Counted from the first letter of the stretch, positions 7,945 through 15,802 are shown. The stretch: 64,000 bases of DNA from Spirosoma radiotolerans (GCF_000974425.1 NZ_CP010429.1:1860001-1924000), one strand, 5' to 3'. The notes: generated by a model not told the origin, from the sequence alone. Numbers and translations are program-made.

Positions 7945-9360
7945 ATGAAAAAGAAGTCAAGTCGCATTTGGTGGATATTGGGTGGACTGCTAGTCCTACT
8001 CGTTGGAGGATTAGTAGCCGCAAAACAGGCGGGTATGCTGGGCAAACCGAAATCAACGGAGGTTGACTTCGCGTTGGTCAAGCGTCTCGATATTACCGAA
8101 CATGTTAGTGCCTCGGGGCGGGTTCAGCCTCAGGTTGAAGTGAAAATTAGCCCTGACGTATCAGGCGAAATCATCGGTCTTTATGTCAATGAAGGCGACC
8201 CCGTTAAGGCCGGTCAACTGCTGTGCCGTATCCGCCCCGACAACTACGAATCACTCCTGGCGCGGGCGCGGGCGGCCGTCAACCAAAGCCGGGCGCAGCT
8301 AGAACAATCAAAAGCATCCGTAGCTCAATCGAGCGCTCGTCTGATTCGGGCTAAAGCAGATTATGATCGGAATCGTAAACTGTTCGCGGATAAGGTAATT
8401 TCGTCTGCCGATCTGGAAACTAGCGAGGCCAATTACAACGTTGCCAAACAGGAGGTTGAAGCAGCCAACGCCAACGTAAGAGCGTCTCAATTTAACATTC
8501 AGAGCGCCGAAGCCAGCCTGCGCGATGCCAACGAAAACCTGCGCAAAACATCCATCTATTGTCCGGTCAATGGCACGGTTTCCAAGCTTAATATTGAGCT
8601 GGGTGAACGTGTAGTAGGAACATCACAAATGGCAGGTACCGAAATTATGCGGATCGCCAATTTGCAGAACATGGAAGTGCGGGTCAATGTCAACGAGAAC
8701 GACATTGTACGAGTTAACCTCGGCGACACGGCGGATATTGAAGTGGATTCATACACGACTGCTGGCCGCAAATTTAAGGGTGTTGTATATGAGATTGCCA
8801 ACACGGCCAACGGATTAACGAGTTCATCGGGAGCGGCTGCATCTCTATCGGCCGATGCTGTTACGGAGTTTGAGATAAAAGTTAAAATCCTAAATACCTC
8901 ATACGCTGATCTGCTGGCCCTAAAAGATAAAAAAGGCTATCCCTTCAAACCCGGAATGACGGCTTCTGTCGAGATCATTACGGATCGTAAGTCGGGTGTG
9001 CTGGCTGTTCCAATTGCGGCCGTAACAACCCGTGCTGCCGATTCATCCGCTATCGACACGGCTGAAACAAAAGATAGATCGAATGGGACCGTTGATGAAA
9101 AACCCGCCGATGTGGTCGAAAAGAAAGATAAGCCTAAAGAGATTGTCTTTGTCAATGTAGGCGGCAAAGCCACGCAGCGGGAGGTGAAAACGGGCATTAG
9201 TGACTTCGAAAATATCGAGATCTTGTCGGGCCTCAAACCGGGCGAGCAAATCATATCAGGCCCGTTCATCGCCGTGTCGAAGAAGCTCAAAAATGGCGAG
9301 CTGGTGGTTAAGCGCGATCCAACAAAGAACAAGAAAAAAGAAGACGAGAAAGACGAGTAA
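7945..9360 (+). CDS. MacA/HlyD-type periplasmic adaptor subunit
   Basis: A 471-residue membrane-fusion protein. One N-terminal membrane anchor (IWWILGGLLVLLVGGLVA) is followed by a first biotinyl-lipoyl half (ASGRVQPQVEVKISPDVSGE, then NEGDPVKAGQLL), a coiled-coil hairpin (about residues 105-190, Ala/Gln/Ser rich), the second lipoyl half and beta-barrel (GTVSKLNIELGERVVGTSQM), and a C-terminal proximal domain. The tail is very charged and ends KKKEDEKDE. An insert of about 40 residues rich in Asp, Glu and Lys lies before the last domain. It should bridge an inner-membrane pump to the TolC-like protein encoded just upstream. Confidence 0.92.
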   Translation: MKKKSSRIWWILGGLLVLLVGGLVAAKQAGMLGKPKSTEVDFALVKRLDITEHVSASGRVQPQVEVKISPDVSGEIIGLYVNEGDPVKAGQLLCRIRPDNYESLLARARAAVNQSRAQLEQSKASVAQSSARLIRAKADYDRNRKLFADKVISSADLETSEANYNVAKQEVEAANANVRASQFNIQSAEASLRDANENLRKTSIYCPVNGTVSKLNIELGERVVGTSQMAGTEIMRIANLQNMEVRVNVNENDIVRVNLGDTADIEVDSYTTAGRKFKGVVYEIANTANGLTSSSGAAASLSADAVTEFEIKVKILNTSYADLLALKDKKGYPFKPGMTASVEIITDRKSGVLAVPIAAVTTRAADSSAIDTAETKDRSNGTVDEKPADVVEKKDKPKEIVFVNVGGKATQREVKTGISDFENIEILSGLKPGEQIISGPFIAVSKKLKNGELVVKRDPTKNKKKEDEKDE

Positions 9361-9379
9361 TATCGCTCGCACTTAGGTA

Positions 9380-9421
9380 AAAGCAAATGGGTAAGGCTAT
9401 GATGCCTTACCCATTTGCTTT
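9380..9421. terminator. Terminator after the adaptor gene
   Basis: Perfect 18-bp arms 9380-9397 and 9404-9421 with the loop TATGAT, 19 bp after the stop. It closes the export gene pair and separates it from gpsA. Confidence 0.85.
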
Positions 9422-9494
9422 ATAGAGTACTAATTCCGGCAGGGCTAAATGGGCCAAATTTGGCCTACAACTGCTTTCTTCTTTTCTTTACCCC

Positions 9495-10499
9495 ATGAAA
9501 GTAAATCAACCGGTTCGGCTGACAATGGTAGGTGGAGGAAGCTGGGCAACGGCACTCGTTAAAATCCTCTCCGAAAACAATGTCAGTGTTAAATGGTGGC
9601 TTCGTAAAAAATCCGACGCCGATCATATCAAAAAATTCGGACACAATCCAAGCTACCTGAGTGACGTACAGATCAATACCCGTAAAGTGAAGGTCTGCAC
9701 AAAAATTAGAGATTCCGTTAAGGATAGTGAGTACATTATTCTGGCCGTTCCTGCAGCCTTCATTGGTGATGCCCTGACGGGCTTGAAACCCACAGACTTT
9801 GTTGGCAAATCGGTTGTGTCGGCCATCAAAGGGATGATTCCAGACGCGAATCAACTGGTGACGGATTGGGTCAGCGAGCAATACGATGTGCCGGTAGAGC
9901 GCATGTCGGTTATTGCCGGGCCATGCCACGCCGAAGAAGTTGCCCTTGAAAAAAAGTCTTACCTCACCATCGCTTCTCAAAATCCAACTTGTGCCGCAGC
10001 CGTCGCCGACTTACTCCGGTGTCGCTTCGTACAAACAACACCCGTCGATGATATTTACGGCATCGAGTACAGTGCCGTTATGAAAAACATCATTGCCTTA
10101 GCGTGTGGCATTACGCGCGGACTGGGCTACGGCGATAATTTCCAGGCCGTTCTGGTGTCTAATGCCATGCAGGAGATCAGGCGGTTTGTGGATGCCGTTT
10201 ACCCCAAACACCGCGATTTGAGCGGCTCTGCTTACCTGGGCGATTTACTGGTAACGGCTTATTCCCCTTTCAGCCGAAACCGAACGTTCGGTACGCTGAT
10301 TGGTCGGGGCTATACCATACAATCAGCACAGGCGGAGATGAATATGATTGCAGAAGGATACTACGCCGTAAAAAGTATCTATGAGGTAAATCAGCAGTTT
10401 GGCGTCAGTATGCCCATCACGAATGCTGTTTATGCCATTCTTTACGAACGGGCCGCCCCCACAACTGAAATGAATTTGTTGACAGGTGTGTTAATGTAA
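9495..10499 (+). CDS. gpsA: NAD(P)H-dependent glycerol-3-phosphate dehydrogenase
   Basis: A 334-residue cytoplasmic GpsA, which reduces dihydroxyacetone phosphate to sn-glycerol 3-phosphate for phospholipid synthesis. The N-terminal Rossmann motif is MVGGGSWATALVKIL (GxGxxA variant), followed by EYIILAVPAAFI, the conserved SAIKGM, IAGPCHAEEVA, and the catalytic EYSAVMKNIIALACGI lysine segment, then GDLLVTAYSPFSRNRTFG. All parts of the family are present. It is transcribed alone, between two hairpins (9380-9421 and 10514-10544). Confidence 0.96.
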   Translation: MKVNQPVRLTMVGGGSWATALVKILSENNVSVKWWLRKKSDADHIKKFGHNPSYLSDVQINTRKVKVCTKIRDSVKDSEYIILAVPAAFIGDALTGLKPTDFVGKSVVSAIKGMIPDANQLVTDWVSEQYDVPVERMSVIAGPCHAEEVALEKKSYLTIASQNPTCAAAVADLLRCRFVQTTPVDDIYGIEYSAVMKNIIALACGITRGLGYGDNFQAVLVSNAMQEIRRFVDAVYPKHRDLSGSAYLGDLLVTAYSPFSRNRTFGTLIGRGYTIQSAQAEMNMIAEGYYAVKSIYEVNQQFGVSMPITNAVYAILYERAAPTTEMNLLTGVLM

Positions 10500-10513
10500 T
10501 ACGGTCAAAAAAT

Positions 10514-10544
10514 AAAAAGCCCCCTGACTCGTCAGAGGGCTTTT
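10514..10544. terminator. Bidirectional terminator between gpsA and a small lipoprotein gene
   Basis: Arms AAAAGCCCCCTGAC and GTCAGAGGGCTTTT pair with one mismatch, flanked by an A run on the left and a T run on the right, so it can stop transcription from either side of this convergent pair. Confidence 0.85.
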
Positions 10545-10598
10545 AACCGTTTATAGCGATGTCGGTAAGATGTACCGGCAGTTGTGCCTTAGCAAAAA

Positions 10599-10790
10599 TT
10601 ACTTCGCGCTATCAGCAGACATCGTCGAAGCAGAATCCGTAGCCATCGTCGAATCGGTAGCCATCGTCGAAGCAGAATCTGCAGTCGTCGTGGTGGTCGT
10701 TTCGGTGCTTTCGGTCTTCTTCGAGCTGCAAGACGTAGCCAGGGCGATCATAGCCATGAAAAAGAAGGCGGATTTCGTGATTGCTTTCAT
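10599..10790 (-). CDS. Small Thr/Ser/Asp-rich lipoprotein
   Basis: A 63-residue peptide with a lipoprotein signal (SAFFFMAMIALATSC, Cys about residue 21). The mature part is only some 40 residues, low in complexity: a run of seven Thr, then repeats of STMATDS and ADSAS. The DNA repeats (cgtcgaa/ccatcgt words at 10620-10680) suggest growth by slippage. Such short repetitive lipoproteins are common and uncharacterised in this phylum. No homologue function can be given. Confidence 0.72.
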   Translation of the reverse strand: MKAITKSAFFFMAMIALATSCSSKKTESTETTTTTTADSASTMATDSTMATDSASTMSADSAK

Positions 10791-10842
10791 ATTTTTGGGG
10801 ATGTTTTTGTTTAGTGATTACTAATTAATGTCAGTGTTAATA

Positions 10843-10895
10843 CCCTATAGGGAGAAAGGTAACCCAACTTTTTTTTTATTTTTTTTATGGGTTAC
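10843..10895. promoter_or_regulatory. Palindromes and poly-T tract between divergent genes
   Basis: The 143-bp gap between the small lipoprotein gene and the ECF sigma gene holds a 10-bp palindrome CCCTATAGGG (10843-10852), then GTAACCCA (10859-10866) paired with TGGGTTAC (10888-10895) around a nearly pure T loop. Either could be an operator or the foot of a hairpin. No binding protein can be named. Confidence 0.4.
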
Positions 10896-10933
10896 GTCTC
10901 AATCGTTTCTGTATTAAGTAATGACTCAACTCA

Positions 10934-11521
10934 ATGAAGGAAAGTAGGTCGCCCATATTCACCGATGAGGAGTTGCTGATGGGGTTGGCCGATGGCTCCG
11001 ACGACGCATTGACGCAATTGTACCGACGATATTTTCCGATGGTTCTCCACTTCGTCACCAGCAACAGCGGAAATGAAGATGATGCCAAGGATATTTATCA
11101 GGAAGCATTGATTGTACTGTATGAGAAGGTGAGGAGTGGTTCGCTGGAATTGCATTGCCAGTTAAAAACCTACCTCTACTCAGTTGGCCGGCGCTTGTGG
11201 CTGAAGCAGTTAGCCCAGCGAAGCCGGTATATGGTACGTGATGTGGAAAGGCCCGCTACGGATGAATTTGTTTCCGGGCAGATTGACGACGATCTAACGG
11301 AACATGAAGAACGGGATCGCCAGTTCGATCTGATGGCAGACTCACTTTCCCGGCTTGGTGAACCATGTCGAACGTTGCTGGATGATTTTTATATCCAGCA
11401 CCTGAGTATGCAGGAGATTACCGAAAAGTTTGGCTATACCAATGCCGACAATGCCAAAACGCAGAAATATAAATGTCTGATGCGGTTGAAGCGGTTGTTC
11501 TTTTCGGAATATAAACAGTAA
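10934..11521 (+). CDS. ECF-family RNA polymerase sigma factor
   Basis: A 195-residue sigma-70 family factor with only regions 2 and 4. Region 2 is about residues 25-90 (ALTQLYRRYFPMVLHFVTSN, then AKDIYQEALIVLYEKV, the -10 recognising part) and region 4 about 130-190 (LGEPCRTLLDDFYIQHLSMQEITEKFGY). The linker is acidic. It belongs to the sigma-factor type that in this phylum is often paired with membrane anti-sigma proteins. Here the next gene, 95 bp downstream, encodes a membrane-anchored protease with a short cytoplasmic head rather than an ordinary FecR. The start ATG 10934 precedes the first conserved helix directly. Confidence 0.92.
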   Translation: MKESRSPIFTDEELLMGLADGSDDALTQLYRRYFPMVLHFVTSNSGNEDDAKDIYQEALIVLYEKVRSGSLELHCQLKTYLYSVGRRLWLKQLAQRSRYMVRDVERPATDEFVSGQIDDDLTEHEERDRQFDLMADSLSRLGEPCRTLLDDFYIQHLSMQEITEKFGYTNADNAKTQKYKCLMRLKRLFFSEYKQ

Positions 11522-11615
11522 ACGTTGTCAGGTCATAAGGGTATAAAGTGGTTCAGTGATCCGTTAAACCAGCTATTTGTCTTTCGATCTAACAACTCAA
11601 TAACTCTTTTTAAAG

Positions 11616-12623
11616 ATGGAAGAAGAAAAAGATATTGAGAATGCGCTGCGGATGTATGGTGAGCGAGTTCGGTTCAGGCAAAAGCTGAATGCTGTTCAGG
11701 CGCGTACGGATATGAACGTTATCCGTCAGGATGCTGCTGATTACCGGTCTGAACCGGCCGTGCAGATACGCTCTCTTTGGACTACCTATCGGACCACATT
11801 GGCGGTGGCTGCTTCGGTGGCTATCATCACTACGTTTAGCTCTATTTTTCTTTATCGGTCTTATCAGCAGAGCCACAAGCAGGAGCAGCAGTATAGCCTG
11901 TTAAGCAAAGAAATTCAGGCGGTTAAATCGTCGCAGCGTAAGTTGTTGAATGATTATAATGGCCGTGGACGAGGCCTGAGTACTAATCCGGCACAAGTAG
12001 CGGGATCAGGTTTCCTAATTACCGGAGACGGCTATTTTGTTACCAACAACCACATCGTTCGGGATGCTGATTCAGTATATGTTCAAAGTGCGAAAGGTGA
12101 AGTATACAAAGCCCGCGTCGTCTATGCCGATAAAGCCCACGATTTGGCGTTTCTGCAACTTTGCGACGATAGTGCGTTTCGGTCAATGCCGCCCGTTCCG
12201 TACAGTTTCGACGCCCGCCCGTCGGACCTGGGTGAGCGTGTATATACACTCGGCTACCCGCGTGAAGAAATCGTTTATGGCGAAGGTTACCTCAGTTCAG
12301 GAACTGGCTATCGGGGCGATTCCACAGCTTACCAGGTCGCCATTGGTGTGAACCCAGGTAACTCGGGCGGTCCATTATTAGACGAGAAAGGGAATGTGAT
12401 TGGTATCATCAGTGGGAAACAAACGACGTCCGAAGGGGTCAGTTTCGCCGTGAAAACGAATTACATGCTTGAAGCACTTAACAATATTCCGGCTGACTCA
12501 CTCAAAGGCCAGCCGCTCCGCCTGAATAAAAAGAGCCAACTGTCGCACTTATCCCGTAAGCAGCAGATCAAGCGCATGCAGGATTACGTGTATCAGGTTA
12601 AAGTATTCAAGCACAAAGACTAA
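11616..12623 (+). CDS. Membrane-anchored trypsin-like (HtrA-type) serine protease
   Basis: A 335-residue protein in three parts: a ~58-residue cytoplasmic head rich in charged residues, one membrane helix (about 60-82, TLAVAASVAIITTFSSIFLY), and a periplasmic chymotrypsin-fold protease. The triad is complete: His in VTNNHIVRDA (about 145), Asp in AHDLAFLQL (about 175) and Ser in NPGNSGGPLLD (about 248). There is no PDZ domain; the C terminus is a Lys/Gln-rich tail. The gene follows the ECF sigma gene in the same direction, where an anti-sigma factor is usually found, so the cytoplasmic head may bind the sigma factor. That role is inference. Confidence 0.88.
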   Translation: MEEEKDIENALRMYGERVRFRQKLNAVQARTDMNVIRQDAADYRSEPAVQIRSLWTTYRTTLAVAASVAIITTFSSIFLYRSYQQSHKQEQQYSLLSKEIQAVKSSQRKLLNDYNGRGRGLSTNPAQVAGSGFLITGDGYFVTNNHIVRDADSVYVQSAKGEVYKARVVYADKAHDLAFLQLCDDSAFRSMPPVPYSFDARPSDLGERVYTLGYPREEIVYGEGYLSSGTGYRGDSTAYQVAIGVNPGNSGGPLLDEKGNVIGIISGKQTTSEGVSFAVKTNYMLEALNNIPADSLKGQPLRLNKKSQLSHLSRKQQIKRMQDYVYQVKVFKHKD

Positions 12624-12729
12624 CAATTACGGTGTTTGCTGTTTGTCGGGAAAGTTAAGAAAAGCTAAATCTTGACTAAACAATTGTTCGTTTGTTGAGT
12701 TATTTTGAGTACGAATCAACTCAACTCTC

Positions 12730-13011
12730 ATGAAAAAGTTAACAATGCTGGCAGCTGCGCTTTTCTTCTCAGTTGCCCTGGTATCTGCTCAGGATACAAA
12801 GCAAAATGCTAAAGAGACAGCACATCAGGCAAAAGAAACGACAAAAGCCGCCGGTAGAAAAATAGGCCGTGAGGCTGACAAGGCAGGTGACAAAATGTCT
12901 GATGCGGCTAAAAACACAAAAGAGGATATTAAAGATGGGACCAATAAAACCCTCAACAAAGCTGATCGCAAGATGAAGAAAGCTGAGCGGAAAATGGATA
13001 ACTCGAAATAA
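12730..13011 (+). CDS. Small exported LEA-like Lys/Asp/Ala-rich protein
   Basis: A 93-residue protein with a signal peptide (LTMLAAALFFSVALVSAQ) and a mature part made almost only of Lys, Ala, Asp, Glu, Thr and Asn in an 11-residue-like rhythm (AKETTKAAGRKIGREADKAG). This resembles LEA group 3 or YtxH/CsbD-type stress proteins that form amphipathic helices on drying. No catalytic residue is present. It has its own terminator (13034-13071). Membership in a named family is not certain. Confidence 0.78.
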   Translation: MKKLTMLAAALFFSVALVSAQDTKQNAKETAHQAKETTKAAGRKIGREADKAGDKMSDAAKNTKEDIKDGTNKTLNKADRKMKKAERKMDNSK

Positions 13012-13033
13012 GTAGTCTACTCTTACTATTCGG

Positions 13034-13071
13034 AACTGTGCCACTACCTCAAAGCAGTGGCACAGTTTTTT
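13034..13071 (+). terminator. Rho-independent terminator after the LEA-like gene
   Basis: Perfect 12-bp arms AACTGTGCCACT (13034-13045) and AGTGGCACAGTT (13056-13067), followed by a run of T. Confidence 0.9.
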
Positions 13072-13154
13072 GTTGGTACCTGGCGAACTTCAACGACGCT
13101 TTGCTGCGTTCTGATGGCAATGTACTGCTTTATCAAACGGCCTTTCTTATACTC

Positions 13155-13403
13155 ATGACCCAATCTGTTTCGGTGCTTTTATTTGGAATCACCCGCGATT
13201 TAACCGGTCAGTCGGCGGTGGCTGTGCCCCTTAACGAAGGGGCCAGCGTTGGCGACCTGCTTAGCCGACTGCACCAGGATTACCCTGCTTTGGCGGGCAT
13301 TCGTTCTCTGTTGGTGGCTGTTAATGGCGAATACGCCGAATCTGAACAACTACTTGCTCACCACGACGAAATAGCCCTTATTCCACCTGTCAGCGGAGGC
13401 TGA
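13155..13403 (+). CDS. moaD: Molybdopterin synthase sulfur-carrier subunit MoaD
   Basis: An 82-residue ubiquitin-fold protein ending in the required Gly-Gly (IPPVSGG), the tail that is thiocarboxylated and donates sulfur to precursor Z in molybdenum cofactor synthesis. The ATG at 13155 begins TQSVSVLLFGITRDLTGQ; the longer frame from 13038 would run back through the previous terminator and is rejected. It is followed after 17 bases by moaE, its partner subunit. No other moa/moe genes are nearby; fdhD, which also serves molybdoenzymes, is 45 kb away. Confidence 0.93.
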   Translation: MTQSVSVLLFGITRDLTGQSAVAVPLNEGASVGDLLSRLHQDYPALAGIRSLLVAVNGEYAESEQLLAHHDEIALIPPVSGG

Positions 13404-13420
13404 TTTTGTTTCTATTTTCT

Positions 13421-13831
13421 ATGGTTGCTCTTACTTCCGACCCCATTGATGTTACCGCTGCCTTAACGTATCTACAGTCGGAACAGGCAGGGGCTATTGA
13501 TTTTTTTCTTGGCGTTGTTCGCGATAACACCCAAGAACGGCCCGTAGACCGGCTCGAATACGAAGCTTATGACCGTATGGCCATCTCCGAAATGCAAAAA
13601 ATTGCGGATGATGCGCAACAACGATGGCCTATTCTCCGGTACACGATCATCCACCGAAAAGGGACGCTACAAATTGGTGAAATTGCGGTGTTGATTGGTG
13701 TAGCCACTGCCCACCGGGCTGCTGCTTTCGAAGCCTGCCGATACATCATAGACACTATCAAACAAACGGTGCCCATCTGGAAAAAAGAAGTATTTACCGA
13801 TGGTGAATCATGGGTGAACGCACACCCGTGA
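13421..13831 (+). CDS. moaE: Molybdopterin synthase catalytic subunit MoaE
   Basis: A 136-residue catalytic subunit that with MoaD inserts the dithiolene sulfurs into molybdopterin. The family features are GAIDFFLGVVRDN, RLEYEAYDRMA, HRKGTLQIGEIAVLIGVA, HRAAAFEACRYIID and the catalytic Lys segment PIWKKE near the C terminus. The ATG at 13421 is preferred over an upstream TTG at 13406. It sits directly behind moaD and is convergent with the phosphatase-family gene downstream. Confidence 0.94.
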   Translation: MVALTSDPIDVTAALTYLQSEQAGAIDFFLGVVRDNTQERPVDRLEYEAYDRMAISEMQKIADDAQQRWPILRYTIIHRKGTLQIGEIAVLIGVATAHRAAAFEACRYIIDTIKQTVPIWKKEVFTDGESWVNAHP

Positions 13832-13835
13832 AAGA

Positions 13836-13890
13836 TGTATGGTGTATGATACAGGATGTATCATGAAACACATATATCCTATATCATTTC
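13836..13890. repeat. Repetitive palindromic spacer after moaE
   Basis: ATGATAC (13846-13852) pairs with GTATCAT (13858-13864), inside a stretch where GATGTAT and ATATATC/ATATCAT words repeat. It separates convergent genes and may serve as a weak terminator. No long T run. Confidence 0.45.
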
Positions 13891-15002
13891 AACGCATACG
13901 TGCCTACAATAGGGTAGTGGTCCGAATACTTGATGTAGTTGATGGTTTCAAAGTTCAGCACCGTCAACTTCGGATCGTGGAACTGGTGATCAATACGAAT
14001 GAAACCCGGTAAATGGTTATACGTAAACCCAAAACCCCGACCAGCGTCCTCAAAACTGTTTGGTAAGGTTCGGCGTAGCCGTTCATAGACCACACTATAG
14101 GGGGTATCGTTATGATCGCCGGTAACAATAACCGGGTAAGGGCTCTCATGAATGTAACGTTCCACCTTTATAACTTCTTCCCGGCGGTCGGTAAAGCCGT
14201 TGTGTAAGGCGCTTAATACACCACGTGTTTCACGCTGAACGCCTTTGATTTCTTTTTGCTTTAATACTTTACCGACCCGGATGCCCATTGAATGAAGATG
14301 GACATTAATGATCCGAATCGTATCATTACCTATTTTGACATTGGCCCAAACAATGCCATTCTGTGGGCCAAACGGCTCACGTCCAGATTGTAGTATTGGA
14401 TATTTAGAAAAGATAGCGACCCCAACATCACCATCTGTTGCCTGTGCCATTTCCGGAAATAGAAACGCTGTATGCGTGTAGCCTGCCTCCTGAAATCGTT
14501 TGACAAGATTATAATCAGGTATAGTCGTTGAATTATAAAATTCCTGAAAACATTTGATGGGCGCGTCATAGTGCAACACGTAGTTCATCGTACGGCGAAC
14601 TCGTGGTGAACTCTGATATAGGTCGTAGGAGGCAGTCAGGTCAAATGACTGGACATTGTAACTGAACACGTTGACGGGTTGCCCCTTGCCCTCAAATTCA
14701 GTTGGGGTATGCCATACAAATGTTCGGGAACCGAATAAAATCAGCCCGATTATCAATACCAGCCCGGAGAGCCAACTGCGCCAGGGTCTGGCTGTTAACC
14801 ACAAGCAAACGACAACGAAGTTGAGTACCCAGGCTACTGGTAACGTAATCATAATCATGCTGGCCGACCAGTGCTCTGTCTGTAAACTATACAGCAGCCA
14901 ATAGGCCAGACAAGTGTATAAAACCAGTAGTAAATTAATTGACCACAGCAACGACCGAAAAAAATAGGCGATGAACTGTCCAACTCGCATTCTGAGCGTC
15001 AT
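13884..15002 (-). CDS. Membrane-anchored endonuclease/exonuclease/phosphatase family protein
   Basis: A 372-residue protein with three N-terminal membrane helices (about residues 10-30, 45-65, 75-95) and an EEP-fold catalytic domain facing outward. Catalytic motifs are NVFSYNVQSFD (Asn), FQEF (metal Glu), IRIINVHLHSMG, VIVTGDHNDTPYS and YSDHYPIVG (His at the end). The substrate (nucleic acid, phosphoinositide-like or other phosphodiester) cannot be told. I chose ATG 15002 because the longer frame to 15167 reads through the rimP leader hairpin and promoter. It diverges from rimP. Confidence 0.86.
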   Translation of the reverse strand: MTLRMRVGQFIAYFFRSLLWSINLLLVLYTCLAYWLLYSLQTEHWSASMIMITLPVAWVLNFVVVCLWLTARPWRSWLSGLVLIIGLILFGSRTFVWHTPTEFEGKGQPVNVFSYNVQSFDLTASYDLYQSSPRVRRTMNYVLHYDAPIKCFQEFYNSTTIPDYNLVKRFQEAGYTHTAFLFPEMAQATDGDVGVAIFSKYPILQSGREPFGPQNGIVWANVKIGNDTIRIINVHLHSMGIRVGKVLKQKEIKGVQRETRGVLSALHNGFTDRREEVIKVERYIHESPYPVIVTGDHNDTPYSVVYERLRRTLPNSFEDAGRGFGFTYNHLPGFIRIDHQFHDPKLTVLNFETINYIKYSDHYPIVGTYALK

Positions 15003-15092
15003 ATCGTCGTTATTGAGCGAGACTAATACCTTGAGAAAGCCAAAAATAAGGCATAATGCCCGGAATGCCTGCAATTGGTCCCGTAATGGGGC

Positions 15093-15123
15093 TTGCGATG
15101 CACGTATAAACGTATTACCTTTG
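15093..15123 (+). promoter_or_regulatory. Promoter of the rimP-nusA-infB operon
   Basis: A TTG (-33) at 15093-15095 and TACCTTTG (-7, matching TAnnTTTG) at 15116-15123, 20 bp apart, as in Bacteroidota housekeeping promoters. Transcription would start near 15130 and give a leader of about 60 nt that includes the hairpin at 15151-15177. Confidence 0.65.
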
Positions 15124-15150
15124 TGGCACAAAAACCATATGGCATTGATT

Positions 15151-15177
15151 AAAAAAGGGAGTCGCACTCCCTTTTTT
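15151..15177 (+). terminator. Terminator-like hairpin in the rimP-nusA-infB leader
   Basis: Arms AAAAAAGGGAGT and ACTCCCTTTTTT pair perfectly around the loop CGC, ending in six T, only 14 bp before the rimP start. It lies downstream of the best promoter, so it would act within the operon's own leader, as an attenuator. NusA itself stimulates such terminators, so autoregulation is possible. Confidence 0.7.
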
Positions 15178-15191
15178 GTTAGCCTTACCTT

Positions 15192-15704
15192 ATGGACGAC
15201 AAAGCAAAAATTACCGAACTACTGCAACCTTACCTGAATGGCGATGAGTTTTACATTGTTGATATTCAGGTTGCTGGAAGGCAGGGTGGCCGTTTGAAGG
15301 TCACTATTTTATTGGATAGTGATGCAGGCATCAAAATTGATGACTGCGCCGATATTAGCCGTAGGCTGGGTGGGCAGATGGATGAGATGAATTTTTTTGG
15401 AGATTCGGCATTTACGCTCGAAATTTCATCACCCGGAGTTGATTATCCGTTAACGTTCCCTCGTCAGTTTACGCGAAACGTGGGTCGACAGCTAACAGTT
15501 ACTCTGACGGATGGAAAAACGAGAAAAGGATGGCTGGATTCTGTAGCCGATGATCACATCGTGCTGGATATAGAAGCTGAAAAAGTATCGAAGAGTAAAA
15601 AGAAAAAAGAAGCTGATTTAGCTGCGGAAATTCCACCAGTCGGCCTTACGCCGATTCCATTCGAGCAGATAAAAAAAGCACAAGTAGAAGTATCATTTAA
15701 ATAG
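15192..15704 (+). CDS. rimP: Ribosome maturation factor RimP
   Basis: A 170-residue RimP, needed to mature the 30S subunit. The N-terminal domain has FYIVDIQVAGRQGGRLKVTILLDSD and IKIDDCADISRRLG; the second domain starts with FTLEISSPGVDYPLTFPRQF, the most conserved RimP stretch. A Lys-rich insert (KVSKSKKKKEAD) and an extended tail lie near the C terminus. It is the first gene of the usual rimP-nusA-infB order. The ATG at 15192 follows the leader hairpin by 14 bp. Confidence 0.94.
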   Translation: MDDKAKITELLQPYLNGDEFYIVDIQVAGRQGGRLKVTILLDSDAGIKIDDCADISRRLGGQMDEMNFFGDSAFTLEISSPGVDYPLTFPRQFTRNVGRQLTVTLTDGKTRKGWLDSVADDHIVLDIEAEKVSKSKKKKEADLAAEIPPVGLTPIPFEQIKKAQVEVSFK

Positions 15705-15705
15705 A

Positions 15706-15786
15706 GTAGTAAGGAGTAAGTCGATTCGTTTTAAACCAGCGCTGCTGCACTGCTTACTACCCTTGATTTACAGACTTACGACTTAC
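15706..15786. repeat. Interleaved inverted repeats between rimP and nusA
   Basis: GTAGTAAG (15706-15713) pairs with CTTACTAC (15753-15760), and GTAAGTCG (15716-15723) with CGACTTAC (15779-15786). The order A-B-A'-B' is the topology of a pseudoknot. GACTTAC also repeats in tandem at 15773-15787. The element fills the 98-bp gap inside the operon. Confidence 0.55.
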
Positions 15787-15802
15787 AGACTGTTTTACTA
15801 CC

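Noticed and set aside
9465..9980. 171-residue minus-strand frame over gpsA
   Set aside because: gpsA is intact with all motifs; this frame has no signal, domain or promoter.
10570..10824. 84-residue plus-strand frame (Val/Glu repeats) opposite the small lipoprotein
   Set aside because: It is the complement of the Thr/Ser/Asp repeats; the minus-strand frame has a proper lipobox.
13038..13154. N-terminal extension of MoaD
   Set aside because: It would be translated from the terminator of the previous gene and lies outside the MoaD fold.
15003..15167. N-terminal extension of the phosphatase-family protein
   Set aside because: It covers the rimP promoter and leader hairpin on the other strand and does not look like a signal or membrane sequence of the family.
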